DNA from: SpSt-398 sp033762195
GTDB taxonomy: Bacteria; Bacteroidota; Bacteroidia; Chitinophagales; Chitinophagaceae
Direction: 5' to 3'
DNA: 11,298 bases
NCBI GenBank assembly: GCA_033762195.1
Contig: JANRLV010000081.1
Coordinates: 1 to 11,298 of the forward strand
Of this stretch, positions 1 through 5,929 are shown piece by piece (the first letter of the stretch is position 1; each line of letters starts with the position of its first letter). The notes under the pieces were generated by a model that did no database searches, had not been told where the DNA came from, and was given only the letters and a program-made list of their open reading frames with translations. A program made the translations under genes and the position numbers.

Positions 1-197
1 GGTGTATCAGTTGTGCCGCCAGGCGCAGTGCTGAGTAGCTATGTACGGACAGGATAAACGCTGAAAGCATCTAAGCGTGAAACCTTCCTCAAGATGAGTC
101 TCCTTTTAAGGGCCGTCAAAGACTATGACGTTGATAGGCTACAGGTGTAAAGCTGGTGACAGCAAAGCCGAGTAGTACTAATTGCCCGTACGCTTTA
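1..197 (+). rRNA. 23S ribosomal RNA, 3' end only
   Basis: This is the last ~200 nt of a large-subunit rRNA, part of the peptidyl-transferase-bearing subunit. Recognisable domain VI segments are GCTGAAAGCATCTAAGCGTGAAACC (near 60-84), AAGATGAGTCTCC, GACGTTGATAGGC (near 128-140) and GAGTAGTACTAATTGCCCGT (near 169-189). These match the conserved sarcin/ricin-distal 3' region of bacterial 23S. The gene runs in from the left edge, so about 93% of it is missing. The 3' end is estimated near 197 from homology and is uncertain by a few bases. 5S rRNA follows on the same strand after ~95 nt, the normal rRNA operon order. Confidence 0.95.
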
Positions 198-245
198 ATT
201 TTTTTTACTATTATTATGTACTCGCTAACTCTTCCCGATATGTCA

Positions 246-289
246 ATCTTATTTCACCCGCTATAGCTATAGCAAACGCGGGTTAAGAT
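246..289 (+). other. Stem-loop in 23S-5S spacer, probable processing stem
   Basis: In the spacer, atctta (246-251) plus acccgc (256-261) pair with gcgggt (278-283) plus taagat (284-289). This makes a 12-bp stem with a 4-nt bulge on the 5' side. The loop contains the palindrome tatagctata. The stem ends only 2 nt before the inferred 5S 5' end. A role as an RNase recognition stem in pre-rRNA maturation is inference from position. Confidence 0.45.
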
Positions 290-291
290 AT

Positions 292-402
292 TATGGTGGT
301 TTTTCCGAGGGTGTTCACCTCTTCCCTTACCGAACAGAGTAGTTAAGCCCCTCATGGCCGATGGTACTGCACCACAATGCGGGAGAGTAGGTAGCTGCCA
401 TA
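292..402 (+). rRNA. 5S ribosomal RNA
   Basis: This is a complete 5S rRNA of ~111 nt. The terminal helix I pairs TATGGTGG (292-299) with GCTGCCATA (about 394-402). Conserved internal motifs are TCACCTCTTCCC, CCGAACAGAGTAGTTAAGCCC (loop A/helix III region, near 330-350), GCCGATGGTACTGC and GGGAGAGTAGGT (near 380-391). It is the structural RNA of the 50S central protuberance and is cotranscribed with the upstream 23S. Ends are set from helix I pairing and may be off by 1-2 nt. Confidence 0.95.
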
Positions 403-408
403 TTTTTT

Positions 409-440
409 AAGCCCTCTGGTTTTCCAGAGGGCTTTTTTTT
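409..440 (+). terminator. Intrinsic terminator of the rRNA operon
   Basis: GCCCTCTGG (411-419) and CCAGAGGGC (424-432) form a perfect 9-bp GC-rich stem closed by a TTTT loop and followed by eight T (433-440). AA at 409-410 can extend the stem. It lies 7 nt after 5S, so it ends the rRNA transcript and separates it from the photolyase gene. Confidence 0.93.
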
Positions 441-561
441 TATAAAAACCAAGGAGATCGACAGATACTCACTTTACTAATCCCTTATCTCAAGTTCCTT
501 ATTCCTCATCTCAACTTTCTTATTCCCAAAACCATTTGATGGTTTTATTTGTTTCACCTCC
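441..561. other. Intergenic region upstream of photolyase: inverted repeat and degenerate direct repeat
   Basis: No gene is visible in this 121-bp gap. AAAACCAT (528-535) and ATGGTTTT (539-546) form a perfect 8-bp inverted repeat around TTG, centred 25 bp before the photolyase ATG, where an operator or 5'-leader hairpin could sit. Just before it, 481-502 and 503-523 are imperfect ~22-bp direct copies of a CTTATCTCAAGTTC-like unit. TTTATTTG at 544-551 is one base off the Bacteroidota -7 consensus TAnnTTTG and lies 10 nt before the ATG. Any regulatory role is inference. Confidence 0.35.
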
Positions 562-1866
562 ATGACCATCTCCATCTGCTGGCTTCGACGTGACCTGCGC
601 CTCCACGACAACGCAGCACTCTACCACGCGCTTCAGAGTGGTCACCCCGTCCTCCCCCTTTTTATCTTTGACCAAAATATCCTGGAAGAACTGAATGACA
701 AACATGACCGACGTGTTCAATTCATTCACCAGGCACTCTCACAAATTCAAAATACACTTCTTCAACTCGGCTCCACCCTCCATGTAGAATACGGAACACC
801 AACAGCCGTTTGGAAAAACCTGACAAAAACCTACACCATCGCCGGTGTATTTACCAATCATGATTACGAACCCTATGCCCGGCAACGTGATCAGGAAATA
901 AAAGAAATACTTGAACCTCTTTCCATCCCTTTTCACACATTCAAAGACCAGGTGATCTTTGAAAAAAATGAAGTGGTAAAAGATGATGGTAAACCCTACA
1001 CCGTATTCACACCTTATTCAAAAAAATGGAAGGCCAGGTTGACTGATTTTTATATCCAATCCTATCCCACCGAAAAATACGTTGATCGGTTTCACCAACT
1101 GGCGCCCAGACCAATACCCTCGCTGGCAGAAATGGGTTTTGTTCCCCTGAACGATCCATTCCCGGAAGCCGTGTGGGAAGAGAAAAAGATCCGGAAATAC
1201 AAGGAGCAAAGAGATTTTCCCGGTATGGAGGGTACTTCAAAATTGAGTGTACATCTGCGGTTTGGTACCATTAGCATCCGCGACCTGGCACGCGCTGCCC
1301 GTCAATGGAATGAAACATTCTTAAATGAATTGATCTGGCGCGATTTCTATCACATGATCCTTTGGCATTTTCCTCATGTGGTGGGAGGAGCGTTCAAGCC
1401 GGATTATGACAAGATCCAATGGCGAAATAATAAAGCGGAGTTCGATGCCTGGTGTGAAGGCCGTACCGGATATCCGATTGTAGACGCTGGTATGCGCGAG
1501 CTAAATACTACCGGATACATGCACAACCGGGTTCGAATGATCGTGGCTTCTTTTCTCACCAAACACCTGTTGATCGACTGGCGTTGGGGAGAAGCCTATT
1601 TTGCTCAGAAACTAAATGATTTTGACCTGGCAGCAAACAATGGAGGATGGCAATGGGCCGCAGGAAGCGGATGTGACGCGGCACCCTATTTCAGGGTATT
1701 CAATCCCTATCTCCAAACTTTGAAGTTTGACCCTGAACTCACCTATATCCGCAAATGGGTGCCTGAATTTGAAGAACTAACCTATCCCCAGCCAATCGTG
1801 CCACACGAAGTGGCGCGGGAACGGTGTTTGAAAGCCTATGCAGCAGTACTTGCAAATAAGAAATAA
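562..1866 (+). CDS. phr: Deoxyribodipyrimidine photolyase (cryptochrome/photolyase family, class I type)
   Basis: A flavoprotein that uses blue light to split cyclobutane pyrimidine dimers in DNA; cytoplasmic, monomeric. The N-terminal antenna (DNA_photolyase) domain opens with CWLRRDLRLHDNAAL (6-20). The FAD domain starts near 200 and carries TSKLSVHLRFGTIS (225-238), NELIWRDFY (255-263) and NNGGWQWAAG (359-368). W363, W340 and W287 have the same relative spacing as the E. coli electron-transfer triad W382/W359/W306. E256 and W259 correspond to the dimer-contacting E274/W277. The length of 434 aa is slightly short of E. coli PhrB (472). The start follows CACCTCC with no Shine-Dalgarno, and the family motif begins at residue 6, so no other start is credible. 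All key residues are intact. A (6-4) photolyase or cryptochrome is less likely because the class I CPD motifs are kept, but substrate is not proven by sequence. Confidence 0.93.
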   Translation: MTISICWLRRDLRLHDNAALYHALQSGHPVLPLFIFDQNILEELNDKHDRRVQFIHQALSQIQNTLLQLGSTLHVEYGTPTAVWKNLTKTYTIAGVFTNHDYEPYARQRDQEIKEILEPLSIPFHTFKDQVIFEKNEVVKDDGKPYTVFTPYSKKWKARLTDFYIQSYPTEKYVDRFHQLAPRPIPSLAEMGFVPLNDPFPEAVWEEKKIRKYKEQRDFPGMEGTSKLSVHLRFGTISIRDLARAARQWNETFLNELIWRDFYHMILWHFPHVVGGAFKPDYDKIQWRNNKAEFDAWCEGRTGYPIVDAGMRELNTTGYMHNRVRMIVASFLTKHLLIDWRWGEAYFAQKLNDFDLAANNGGWQWAAGSGCDAAPYFRVFNPYLQTLKFDPELTYIRKWVPEFEELTYPQPIVPHEVARERCLKAYAAVLANKK

Positions 1867-1882
1867 GAATATTCCTTATTTC
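1860..1882. terminator. Possible bidirectional terminator between converging phr and mqnD
   Basis: GAAATAAG (1860-1867) and CTTATTTC (1875-1882) form a perfect 8-bp stem around a 7-nt loop. The structure spans both stop codons (phr TAA 1864-1866; mqnD TAA complement at 1876-1878). On the plus strand TTATTTCCCATTTTC follows. The stem is AT-rich and weak, but it is the only symmetric element in the 9-bp gap between the two genes. Confidence 0.4.
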
Positions 1883-2664
1883 CCATTTTCTTTTTTCAAC
1901 ACTTCAATCGCCTTCCTTCCTTCTTCGCCGAGATCCATTGAAAAATGATTTACATACAACTGTATATGCTGACGCATCACCTCCTCACTCATCGCCTGAG
2001 CATGACATTGTACATAATCGGAAATACGCGGCCAGCGATCGACTGAATATTGAAGACTGGCACGTATCAATGATTCTACCTTTAATGCGAGTTCTTCCCC
2101 CAGAGCGCGTTTGATAAATATACCTCCCAACGGAATCGGCAAATTCATTTTCTCCTCCCAGATTTCACCGAGATCGGCCACCCGGTGCAAACCCCTTTCG
2201 GCATAGGTAAAACGATTTTCATGGATCAATACGCCCAGCTCAACCTCTTCGTTTAATACGGCTTCTTCTATCGTGGAAAACAGGTAAGGGTGCTTATTTT
2301 TTGCTTCCGGAAAAGCATAAGAAAGTAAAAGATTGGCGGTGGTATGAATCCCCGGGATGGCAATGCGGCATGTTGAAACCTGGTGGAGCGCTATAGGTTT
2401 CTTACTGACCAGCAAGGGGCCGACACCTTTTCCCAAGGCAGCACCACTGTTCAACAGCCTGTATTGATCCGCCACCTGAAAGGCCGTGGCAAAACTAAGT
2501 TTGGTGATATGCAGCTTGCCTTCAAACGCCCATTGATTAAGGGTTTCCACATCTTCCAGCACAGTACTCAACGCTATATTGTCGTGGGGGATGATCTGGT
2601 TGACCAACGCATCAAAAATGAAGGTATCGTTTGGGCAAGGGGAAAATCCAAGGGTCAGTGTCAT
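1876..2664 (-). CDS. mqnD: 1,4-dihydroxy-6-naphthoate synthase, futalosine pathway (MqnD)
   Basis: Converts cyclic dehypoxanthine futalosine to 1,4-dihydroxy-6-naphthoate, the ring precursor of menaquinone, in the cytoplasm. The protein (262 aa, a normal family length) has a periplasmic-binding-protein-like fold. It begins with the family signature GFSPCPNDTFIFDAL (6-20). Other hallmarks are LSFATAF (57-63), GSG-like NSGAALGKGVGPLLVSK (72-88), the PGIHTTANLLL segment (104-114) and GVLIHENRFTY (144-154). H148 there is the expected active-site histidine. The start ATG at 2664 lies 10 nt after the mqnB stop, so the two are almost certainly one transcript. MqnA and MqnC, needed for the same pathway, are not in the window. 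Confidence 0.95.
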   Translation of the reverse strand: MTLTLGFSPCPNDTFIFDALVNQIIPHDNIALSTVLEDVETLNQWAFEGKLHITKLSFATAFQVADQYRLLNSGAALGKGVGPLLVSKKPIALHQVSTCRIAIPGIHTTANLLLSYAFPEAKNKHPYLFSTIEEAVLNEEVELGVLIHENRFTYAERGLHRVADLGEIWEEKMNLPIPLGGIFIKRALGEELALKVESLIRASLQYSVDRWPRISDYVQCHAQAMSEEVMRQHIQLYVNHFSMDLGEEGRKAIEVLKKENGK

Positions 2665-2674
2665 CAGCTTAGTT

Positions 2675-3334
2675 TTAGATAGATTGGATCAGATAAAGCA
2701 GGCCTTTATTCAACCGGCCAACAGCCACGGGAATATCCCAGTTTTTTTTATTTCGGTCACCAACTTTGTTTGAGACCGCCCGGAGTTGAATAAACGGCAG
2801 CCCCTCCATCAAACAGGTATAATGCAAGGCCGCTCCCTCCATAGACTCCACCGCCGGTTTATACCGGGTGATATACTCACGGGCTATAGAAGTTGAATGG
2901 GTGATTGCATTGACAGAAACACCATTGACCACGGGAAGCCCGACCTCCTTCAGCTTTTTTATATCTGGATTGACCAGGCAGCCTTTTTTAAAGGGAAACT
3001 GATTGGGTTTCACCAATCCCAGGCCAAAAAGGTCTCGAAATTCTCCCTTTTCTTTAACCCCCAGGTCAGCCACCCATTCCTTACCTACCACCACCAATGA
3101 ACCAATCGGGTATTGACTTGAGTCAAAGCTTCCCGCTAAACCAGCCTGAATGACCAGATCTGGCCGTTTCAGGTGTACCTGCCTGGAGATCGCATAGGTG
3201 GAAGCCATCAACCCTACCCCCGTGATCAGGATATCCAATTCATGCCTGGAAGTGGAGCCAAAATCCCTGGACCGGATTTGCGCCATAAAGGGCTTTATTT
3301 CCAATGAGGTAGAGGTTACAAGCAGGATTTGCAT
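2675..3334 (-). CDS. mqnB: Futalosine hydrolase (MqnB)
   Basis: A nucleosidase that removes hypoxanthine from futalosine, giving dehypoxanthine futalosine for menaquinone synthesis; cytoplasmic. The 219-aa protein has the purine-nucleoside-phosphorylase/MTAN fold: MQILLVTSTSLEIKPF at the N-terminus with E12, QAGLAGSF (63-70), ESMEGAALHY (163-172, E166) and LRAVSNKVGDRNKKNWDI (184-201). The last segment is typical of MqnB rather than MTA/SAH nucleosidase. N189 stands where MTAN has its catalytic Asp. The frame stays open to an ATG at 3862, but that extension is antisense to the next gene and begins inside a repeat, so the start at 3334 is chosen: homology begins there. It heads the mqnB-mqnD operon and is divergent from the pterin gene at 3395, sharing a 60-bp promoter region. 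Confidence 0.93.
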   Translation of the reverse strand: MQILLVTSTSLEIKPFMAQIRSRDFGSTSRHELDILITGVGLMASTYAISRQVHLKRPDLVIQAGLAGSFDSSQYPIGSLVVVGKEWVADLGVKEKGEFRDLFGLGLVKPNQFPFKKGCLVNPDIKKLKEVGLPVVNGVSVNAITHSTSIAREYITRYKPAVESMEGAALHYTCLMEGLPFIQLRAVSNKVGDRNKKNWDIPVAVGRLNKGLLYLIQSI

Positions 3335-3366
3335 GCTGCAATTTACGGGGCACCACCCAAATTTCT

Positions 3367-3374
3367 TAACTTTG
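3367..3374 (+). promoter_or_regulatory. Candidate -7 box for the pterin gene at 3395
   Basis: TAACTTTG matches the Bacteroidota -7 element TAnnTTTG exactly and is followed by C, 21 nt before the ATG at 3395. No TTG (-33 element) is seen at the usual distance upstream, so support is partial. The site lies in the 60-bp divergent gap shared with mqnB. Confidence 0.4.
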
Positions 3375-3394
3375 CCCGCCTTAATAGTGCCGGA

Positions 3395-3805
3395 ATGGTT
3401 TACCTGACAAGAATTGAACATTTTAATGCGGCTCATAAGTTGTTCAACCCCAACTGGAGCCAGGAGAAGAATGAGGAGGTATTTGGCAAATGCGCCAATG
3501 CCAACTGGCATGGACATAACTTCGAATTGTTCGTCACCATTAAAGGGAACCCCGATCCCGATACCGGCTTCATCTTCGATGCCAAAAAACTCAGCAAGAT
3601 CATCAATGAGCACATCATCGAAAAGCTGGATCATCGCAACCTGAATGAGGATGTCGATTTCATGCAAGGCAAAATGTGCTCGATCGAAAATCTGGTCATA
3701 GGTATCTGGGCGGAACTCGAACCCCACCTGCCCGCATCGGTTCAACTCCATTGCCTCAAATTGATCGAAACGCCAAAGATATTTGTGGAGTATTATGGGG
3801 GGTAG
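3395..3805 (+). CDS. 6-pyruvoyl/6-carboxy-tetrahydropterin synthase family protein, copy 1
   Basis: Acts on dihydroneopterin triphosphate, the FolE product, giving 6-pyruvoyl- or 6-carboxy-tetrahydropterin (the latter is the QueD step to queuosine). The 136 aa are typical of the family. Zn ligands are H14 (NAAHKL) and H39/H41 (WHGHN). C33 in FGKC is the catalytic Cys, D79-H80 in LDHRNLN complete the relay, and E125 in ETPKIFVEYYG anchors the pterin. The usual PTxEN motif is altered to CSIEN (95-99), keeping the Glu. An upstream in-frame ATG (3329) is rejected because it overlaps mqnB and the homology starts at MVYLTRIEHFNAAH. A paralogue lies 120 bp downstream with roughly 50% identity by eye. 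Sequence alone does not separate QueD from PTPS activity. Confidence 0.88.
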   Translation: MVYLTRIEHFNAAHKLFNPNWSQEKNEEVFGKCANANWHGHNFELFVTIKGNPDPDTGFIFDAKKLSKIINEHIIEKLDHRNLNEDVDFMQGKMCSIENLVIGIWAELEPHLPASVQLHCLKLIETPKIFVEYYGG

Positions 3806-3880
3806 GAGGTTGGATGACAGATGACAGAGGACAGCCAACCTCCGCCCTCCGTCATCTGTCATCCGTCATCTGTCATCCAA
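3805..3880. repeat. Heptad repeat element A, inverted arms after the pterin gene stop
   Basis: It starts at the last base of the stop codon. The left half is purine-rich heptads (GGATGAC, AGATGAC, AGAGGAC) and the right half pyrimidine-rich (AACCTCC, GCCCTCC, GTCATCT, GTCATCC, GTCATCT, GTCATCC). The arms can pair in two ways: 3810-3825 with 3865-3880 (16 bp perfect), or 3805-3813 with 3835-3843 (9 bp perfect). The 30 bp at 3851-3880 recur exactly at 11129-11158. Confidence 0.85.
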
Positions 3881-3906
3881 ACTTTTTCCCTTCCCGCCTG
3901 TTAATG

Positions 3907-3914
3907 TAATTTCG
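3907..3914 (+). promoter_or_regulatory. Weak candidate -7 box for the second pterin gene
   Basis: TAATTTCG differs by one base from the Bacteroidota -7 consensus TAnnTTTG and ends 11 nt before the ATG at 3926. No -33 TTG is evident. If used, the transcript leader would be only a few bases long. Read-through from the upstream paralogue is the alternative. Confidence 0.25.
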
Positions 3915-3925
3915 TACATTCAATC

Positions 3926-4339
3926 ATGACAGAAAAGGTCGCCATATTCAGGAAGGAGCACTTCAATGCTGCGCATCGGTTAAATAACCCTGAATGGGAT
4001 GCGGCTACAAACCAACAAGTGTTTGGGAAATGCAATCTCCCTAACTATCATGGTCATAATTACGAATTAGTGGTGAAAGTAGTGGGGGTGCCTGATCCTC
4101 ATACCGGCTATGTGATGGATATGAAAGTACTATCGGATATCATTCGCCAGGAAATTGTGGAGCGCTTTGATCACCGGAACCTGAACCTTGATACAGTGGA
4201 GTTCAAAAACCTGAACCCAACTGCAGAGAATATTGCGGTAGTCATTTACAAATTATTAAGACCCCATATTGCACCCGACAGGGAGCTTCAGATCAGGCTT
4301 TATGAAACCCCGCGCAATTTTGTGGAATACCCTGCTTGA
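3926..4339 (+). CDS. 6-pyruvoyl/6-carboxy-tetrahydropterin synthase family protein, copy 2
   Basis: A 137-aa paralogue of the gene just upstream, same fold and substrate class. Zn ligands are H17 (NAAHRL) and H42/H44 (YHGHN). C36 in FGKC is the nucleophile, D82-H83 in FDHRNLN the catalytic pair and E127 in YETPRNFVEYP the pterin anchor. Unlike copy 1 it has the canonical NPTAEN motif (97-102), so it is the more conventional enzyme. folE begins 20 nt after its stop, so the two are surely cotranscribed, and FolE makes this enzyme's substrate. It could be PTPS (tetrahydrobiopterin-like products) or QueD (queuosine). With two copies present, a split of roles is possible but unproven. Confidence 0.9.
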   Translation: MTEKVAIFRKEHFNAAHRLNNPEWDAATNQQVFGKCNLPNYHGHNYELVVKVVGVPDPHTGYVMDMKVLSDIIRQEIVERFDHRNLNLDTVEFKNLNPTAENIAVVIYKLLRPHIAPDRELQIRLYETPRNFVEYPA

Positions 4340-4359
4340 AAAATTGAACTTTAAAGATA

Positions 4360-4956
4360 ATGGCATATAAAAAAACGGAAGAGTATGACGCGGCCTCGAC
4401 GAGTGGCCTGGTTCAGTCCTACCAAAGCATTTTGAAACACCTGGGAGAAGACCCCGAGAGAGAAGGTCTTAAGAAAACACCCGAGCGCCTGGCGAAAGCC
4501 ATGCAGTACATGACCCAGGGTTATGATATGGATGCCAAAGCGATCATTAATTCGGCCAAATTTCACGAGGACGTAAGTGAAATGGTGATCGTTAAAGACA
4601 TCGAATTATATAGTATGTGCGAACACCATATGCTGCCCTTTTTTGGGAAGGCACATATCGCTTATATCCCCAACGGTTGGATCACCGGCCTAAGTAAGAT
4701 AGCCCGGGTGGTGGATGTGTATTCCCGGAGGCTCCAGGTACAGGAGCGCCTGACCGTTCAGATCATGAATGCGATCAAGGATACCCTTAACCCCCATGGG
4801 GTTGCCGTGGTCATTGAGGCCAAACACCTCTGTATGATGATGCGGGGGGTTCAAAAGCAAAATTCGGTAACCACCACTTCGGCTTTTGACGGGGAATTTC
4901 AAAAAAACAGTACCCGGAGCGAATTTCTGAAACTCATCAGTGGGAATTTGCATTAA
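4360..4956 (+). CDS. folE: GTP cyclohydrolase I (FolE)
   Basis: Converts GTP to 7,8-dihydroneopterin triphosphate, the entry step for folate, tetrahydropterin and queuosine; cytoplasmic homodecamer. The 198-aa protein has the typical N-terminal helix, EDPEREGLKKTPERLAKAM (30-48) and the core motifs SMCEHHMLPFFG (85-96), GLSKIARVVDVYSRRLQVQERLT (110-132) and EAKHLCMMMRG (153-163). Zn ligands C87, H90 and C158 keep the spacing of E. coli C110/H113/C181. C-terminal SVTTTSAFDGEF and RSEFLKLI are also standard. It is the last gene of the pterin cluster, 20 nt behind its paralogue-2 partner, and is followed by a hairpin terminator. No key residue is missing. Confidence 0.97.
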   Translation: MAYKKTEEYDAASTSGLVQSYQSILKHLGEDPEREGLKKTPERLAKAMQYMTQGYDMDAKAIINSAKFHEDVSEMVIVKDIELYSMCEHHMLPFFGKAHIAYIPNGWITGLSKIARVVDVYSRRLQVQERLTVQIMNAIKDTLNPHGVAVVIEAKHLCMMMRGVQKQNSVTTTSAFDGEFQKNSTRSEFLKLISGNLH

Positions 4957-4960
4957 CCCG

Positions 4961-4968
4961 TATATTTG
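4961..4968 (+). promoter_or_regulatory. Candidate -7 box between folE and fabD
   Basis: TATATTTG is an exact match to TAnnTTTG and is followed by CA, 4 nt after the folE stop and 67 nt before the fabD ATG. A start site ~7 nt downstream would put the next hairpin at the very 5' end of the fabD RNA. No TTG lies at the expected -33 distance; the nearest (4948-4950) is too close. Confidence 0.35.
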
Positions 4969-4975
4969 CAATTGT

Positions 4976-5012
4976 AAGGGTTTGATTGATTAGTCGATCA
5001 AACCTTTTTTTT
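4976..5012 (+). terminator. Intrinsic terminator after folE (or fabD leader hairpin)
   Basis: GGTTTGAT (4979-4986) pairs perfectly with ATCAAACC (4997-5004). The stem can extend outward (AAG with TTT, one G-U) and inward (TGA with TCG, one G-U) to ~14 bp around a TTAG loop. Eight T follow (5005-5012). This is a standard Rho-independent terminator for the pterin operon. It lies 23 nt before fabD, so it could also act as an attenuator for read-through into fabD. Confidence 0.82.
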
Positions 5013-5035
5013 GCACGGCAGGAAAAACATCAATT

Positions 5036-5926
5036 ATGAAACAGGCATTCGTCTTTCCAGGTCAGGGTTCCCAGTTTCCGGGAATGGGAAAAGAACATTA
5101 TGAGCAAAGTGCGTTCGCCAAAAAATTATTTGAGCAGGCGAATGAGACCCTGGGTTTCCGTATTTCAGATATCATGTTTTCGGGAACAGAAGAAGACCTG
5201 AAACAAACGCGTGTCACCCAGCCCGCCGTCTTTCTTCACTCTGTTATAGCCTACAAATCCATCGGAGATGCCAAACCGGATATGGTGGCAGGTCATTCAC
5301 TGGGCGAGTTTTCTGCCCTTGTGGCCAATGGTGTATTGAGTTTTGAGGACGGTCTCAAATTGGTATCCGTTCGCGCCTCGGCTATGCAAAAAGCCTGCGA
5401 AGCCCAACCGTCTACCATGGCGGCCGTATTAGCGCTGGCCGATGAAAAAGTGGAAGCCATCTGTGCAGAAGTAAGTGCGGAAACCGGTGAAATCGTAGTG
5501 CCGGCGAATTATAACTGTCCCGGCCAATTGGTGATCAGCGGATCTGTTCGTGGTGTAGAGATCGCCTGTGAAAGAATGAAAGCCGCCGGAGCCAAAAGGG
5601 CCTTGCTCCTTCCCGTGGGTGGTGCTTTTCACTCCCCCCTGATGGAGCCTGCCCGAAATGAATTAAAAGAAGCCATCGAATCCATCACCTTCTATACACC
5701 TACCTGCTCTATCTATCAGAATGTTGTAGCCAAACCCGTGATGGACAAAGAGGAGATCAAACAAAACCTGATCGATCAATTGACAGGCGCGGTTCGCTGG
5801 ACGCAAAGCGTGCAGGCCATGATCGAGAATGGAGCCACCAAATTCGTGGAAGCAGGCCCTGGTAAAGTATTACAGGGATTGATCTTAAAGGTGAGCAAGG
5901 AAATGGAAGTATCGGGGGTGAGTTAG
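5036..5926 (+). CDS. fabD: Malonyl-CoA:acyl carrier protein transacylase (FabD)
   Basis: Transfers malonyl from CoA to ACP, supplying the extender unit for type II fatty-acid synthesis in the cytoplasm. The 296 aa are close to the E. coli length (309). The oxyanion-hole motif FPGQGSQ (7-13), the nucleophile elbow GHSLGEFSAL (86-95, S88), the carboxylate-binding R113 (SVRASAM) and the catalytic H199 (GGAFHSPLM) align with E. coli S92, R117 and H201. The C-terminal GPGKVLQGLI segment is also conserved. The gene stands alone, without the plsX/fabH/fabG/acpP neighbours seen in many bacteria. It ends 3 bp before the converging acetyltransferase stop. Confidence 0.96.
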   Translation: MKQAFVFPGQGSQFPGMGKEHYEQSAFAKKLFEQANETLGFRISDIMFSGTEEDLKQTRVTQPAVFLHSVIAYKSIGDAKPDMVAGHSLGEFSALVANGVLSFEDGLKLVSVRASAMQKACEAQPSTMAAVLALADEKVEAICAEVSAETGEIVVPANYNCPGQLVISGSVRGVEIACERMKAAGAKRALLLPVGGAFHSPLMEPARNELKEAIESITFYTPTCSIYQNVVAKPVMDKEEIKQNLIDQLTGAVRWTQSVQAMIENGATKFVEAGPGKVLQGLILKVSKEMEVSGVS

Positions 5927-5929
5927 GCA

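Noticed and set aside
562..1866. Antisense open frames within the photolyase gene
   Set aside because: They are short, unrelated to known families and explained by the strong coding frame on the other strand.
3335..3862. 176-residue N-terminal extension of the mqnB frame
   Set aside because: It runs antisense through the whole copy-1 pterin gene, starts inside a heptad repeat and has no family resemblance; MqnB homology begins exactly at the Met at 3334.
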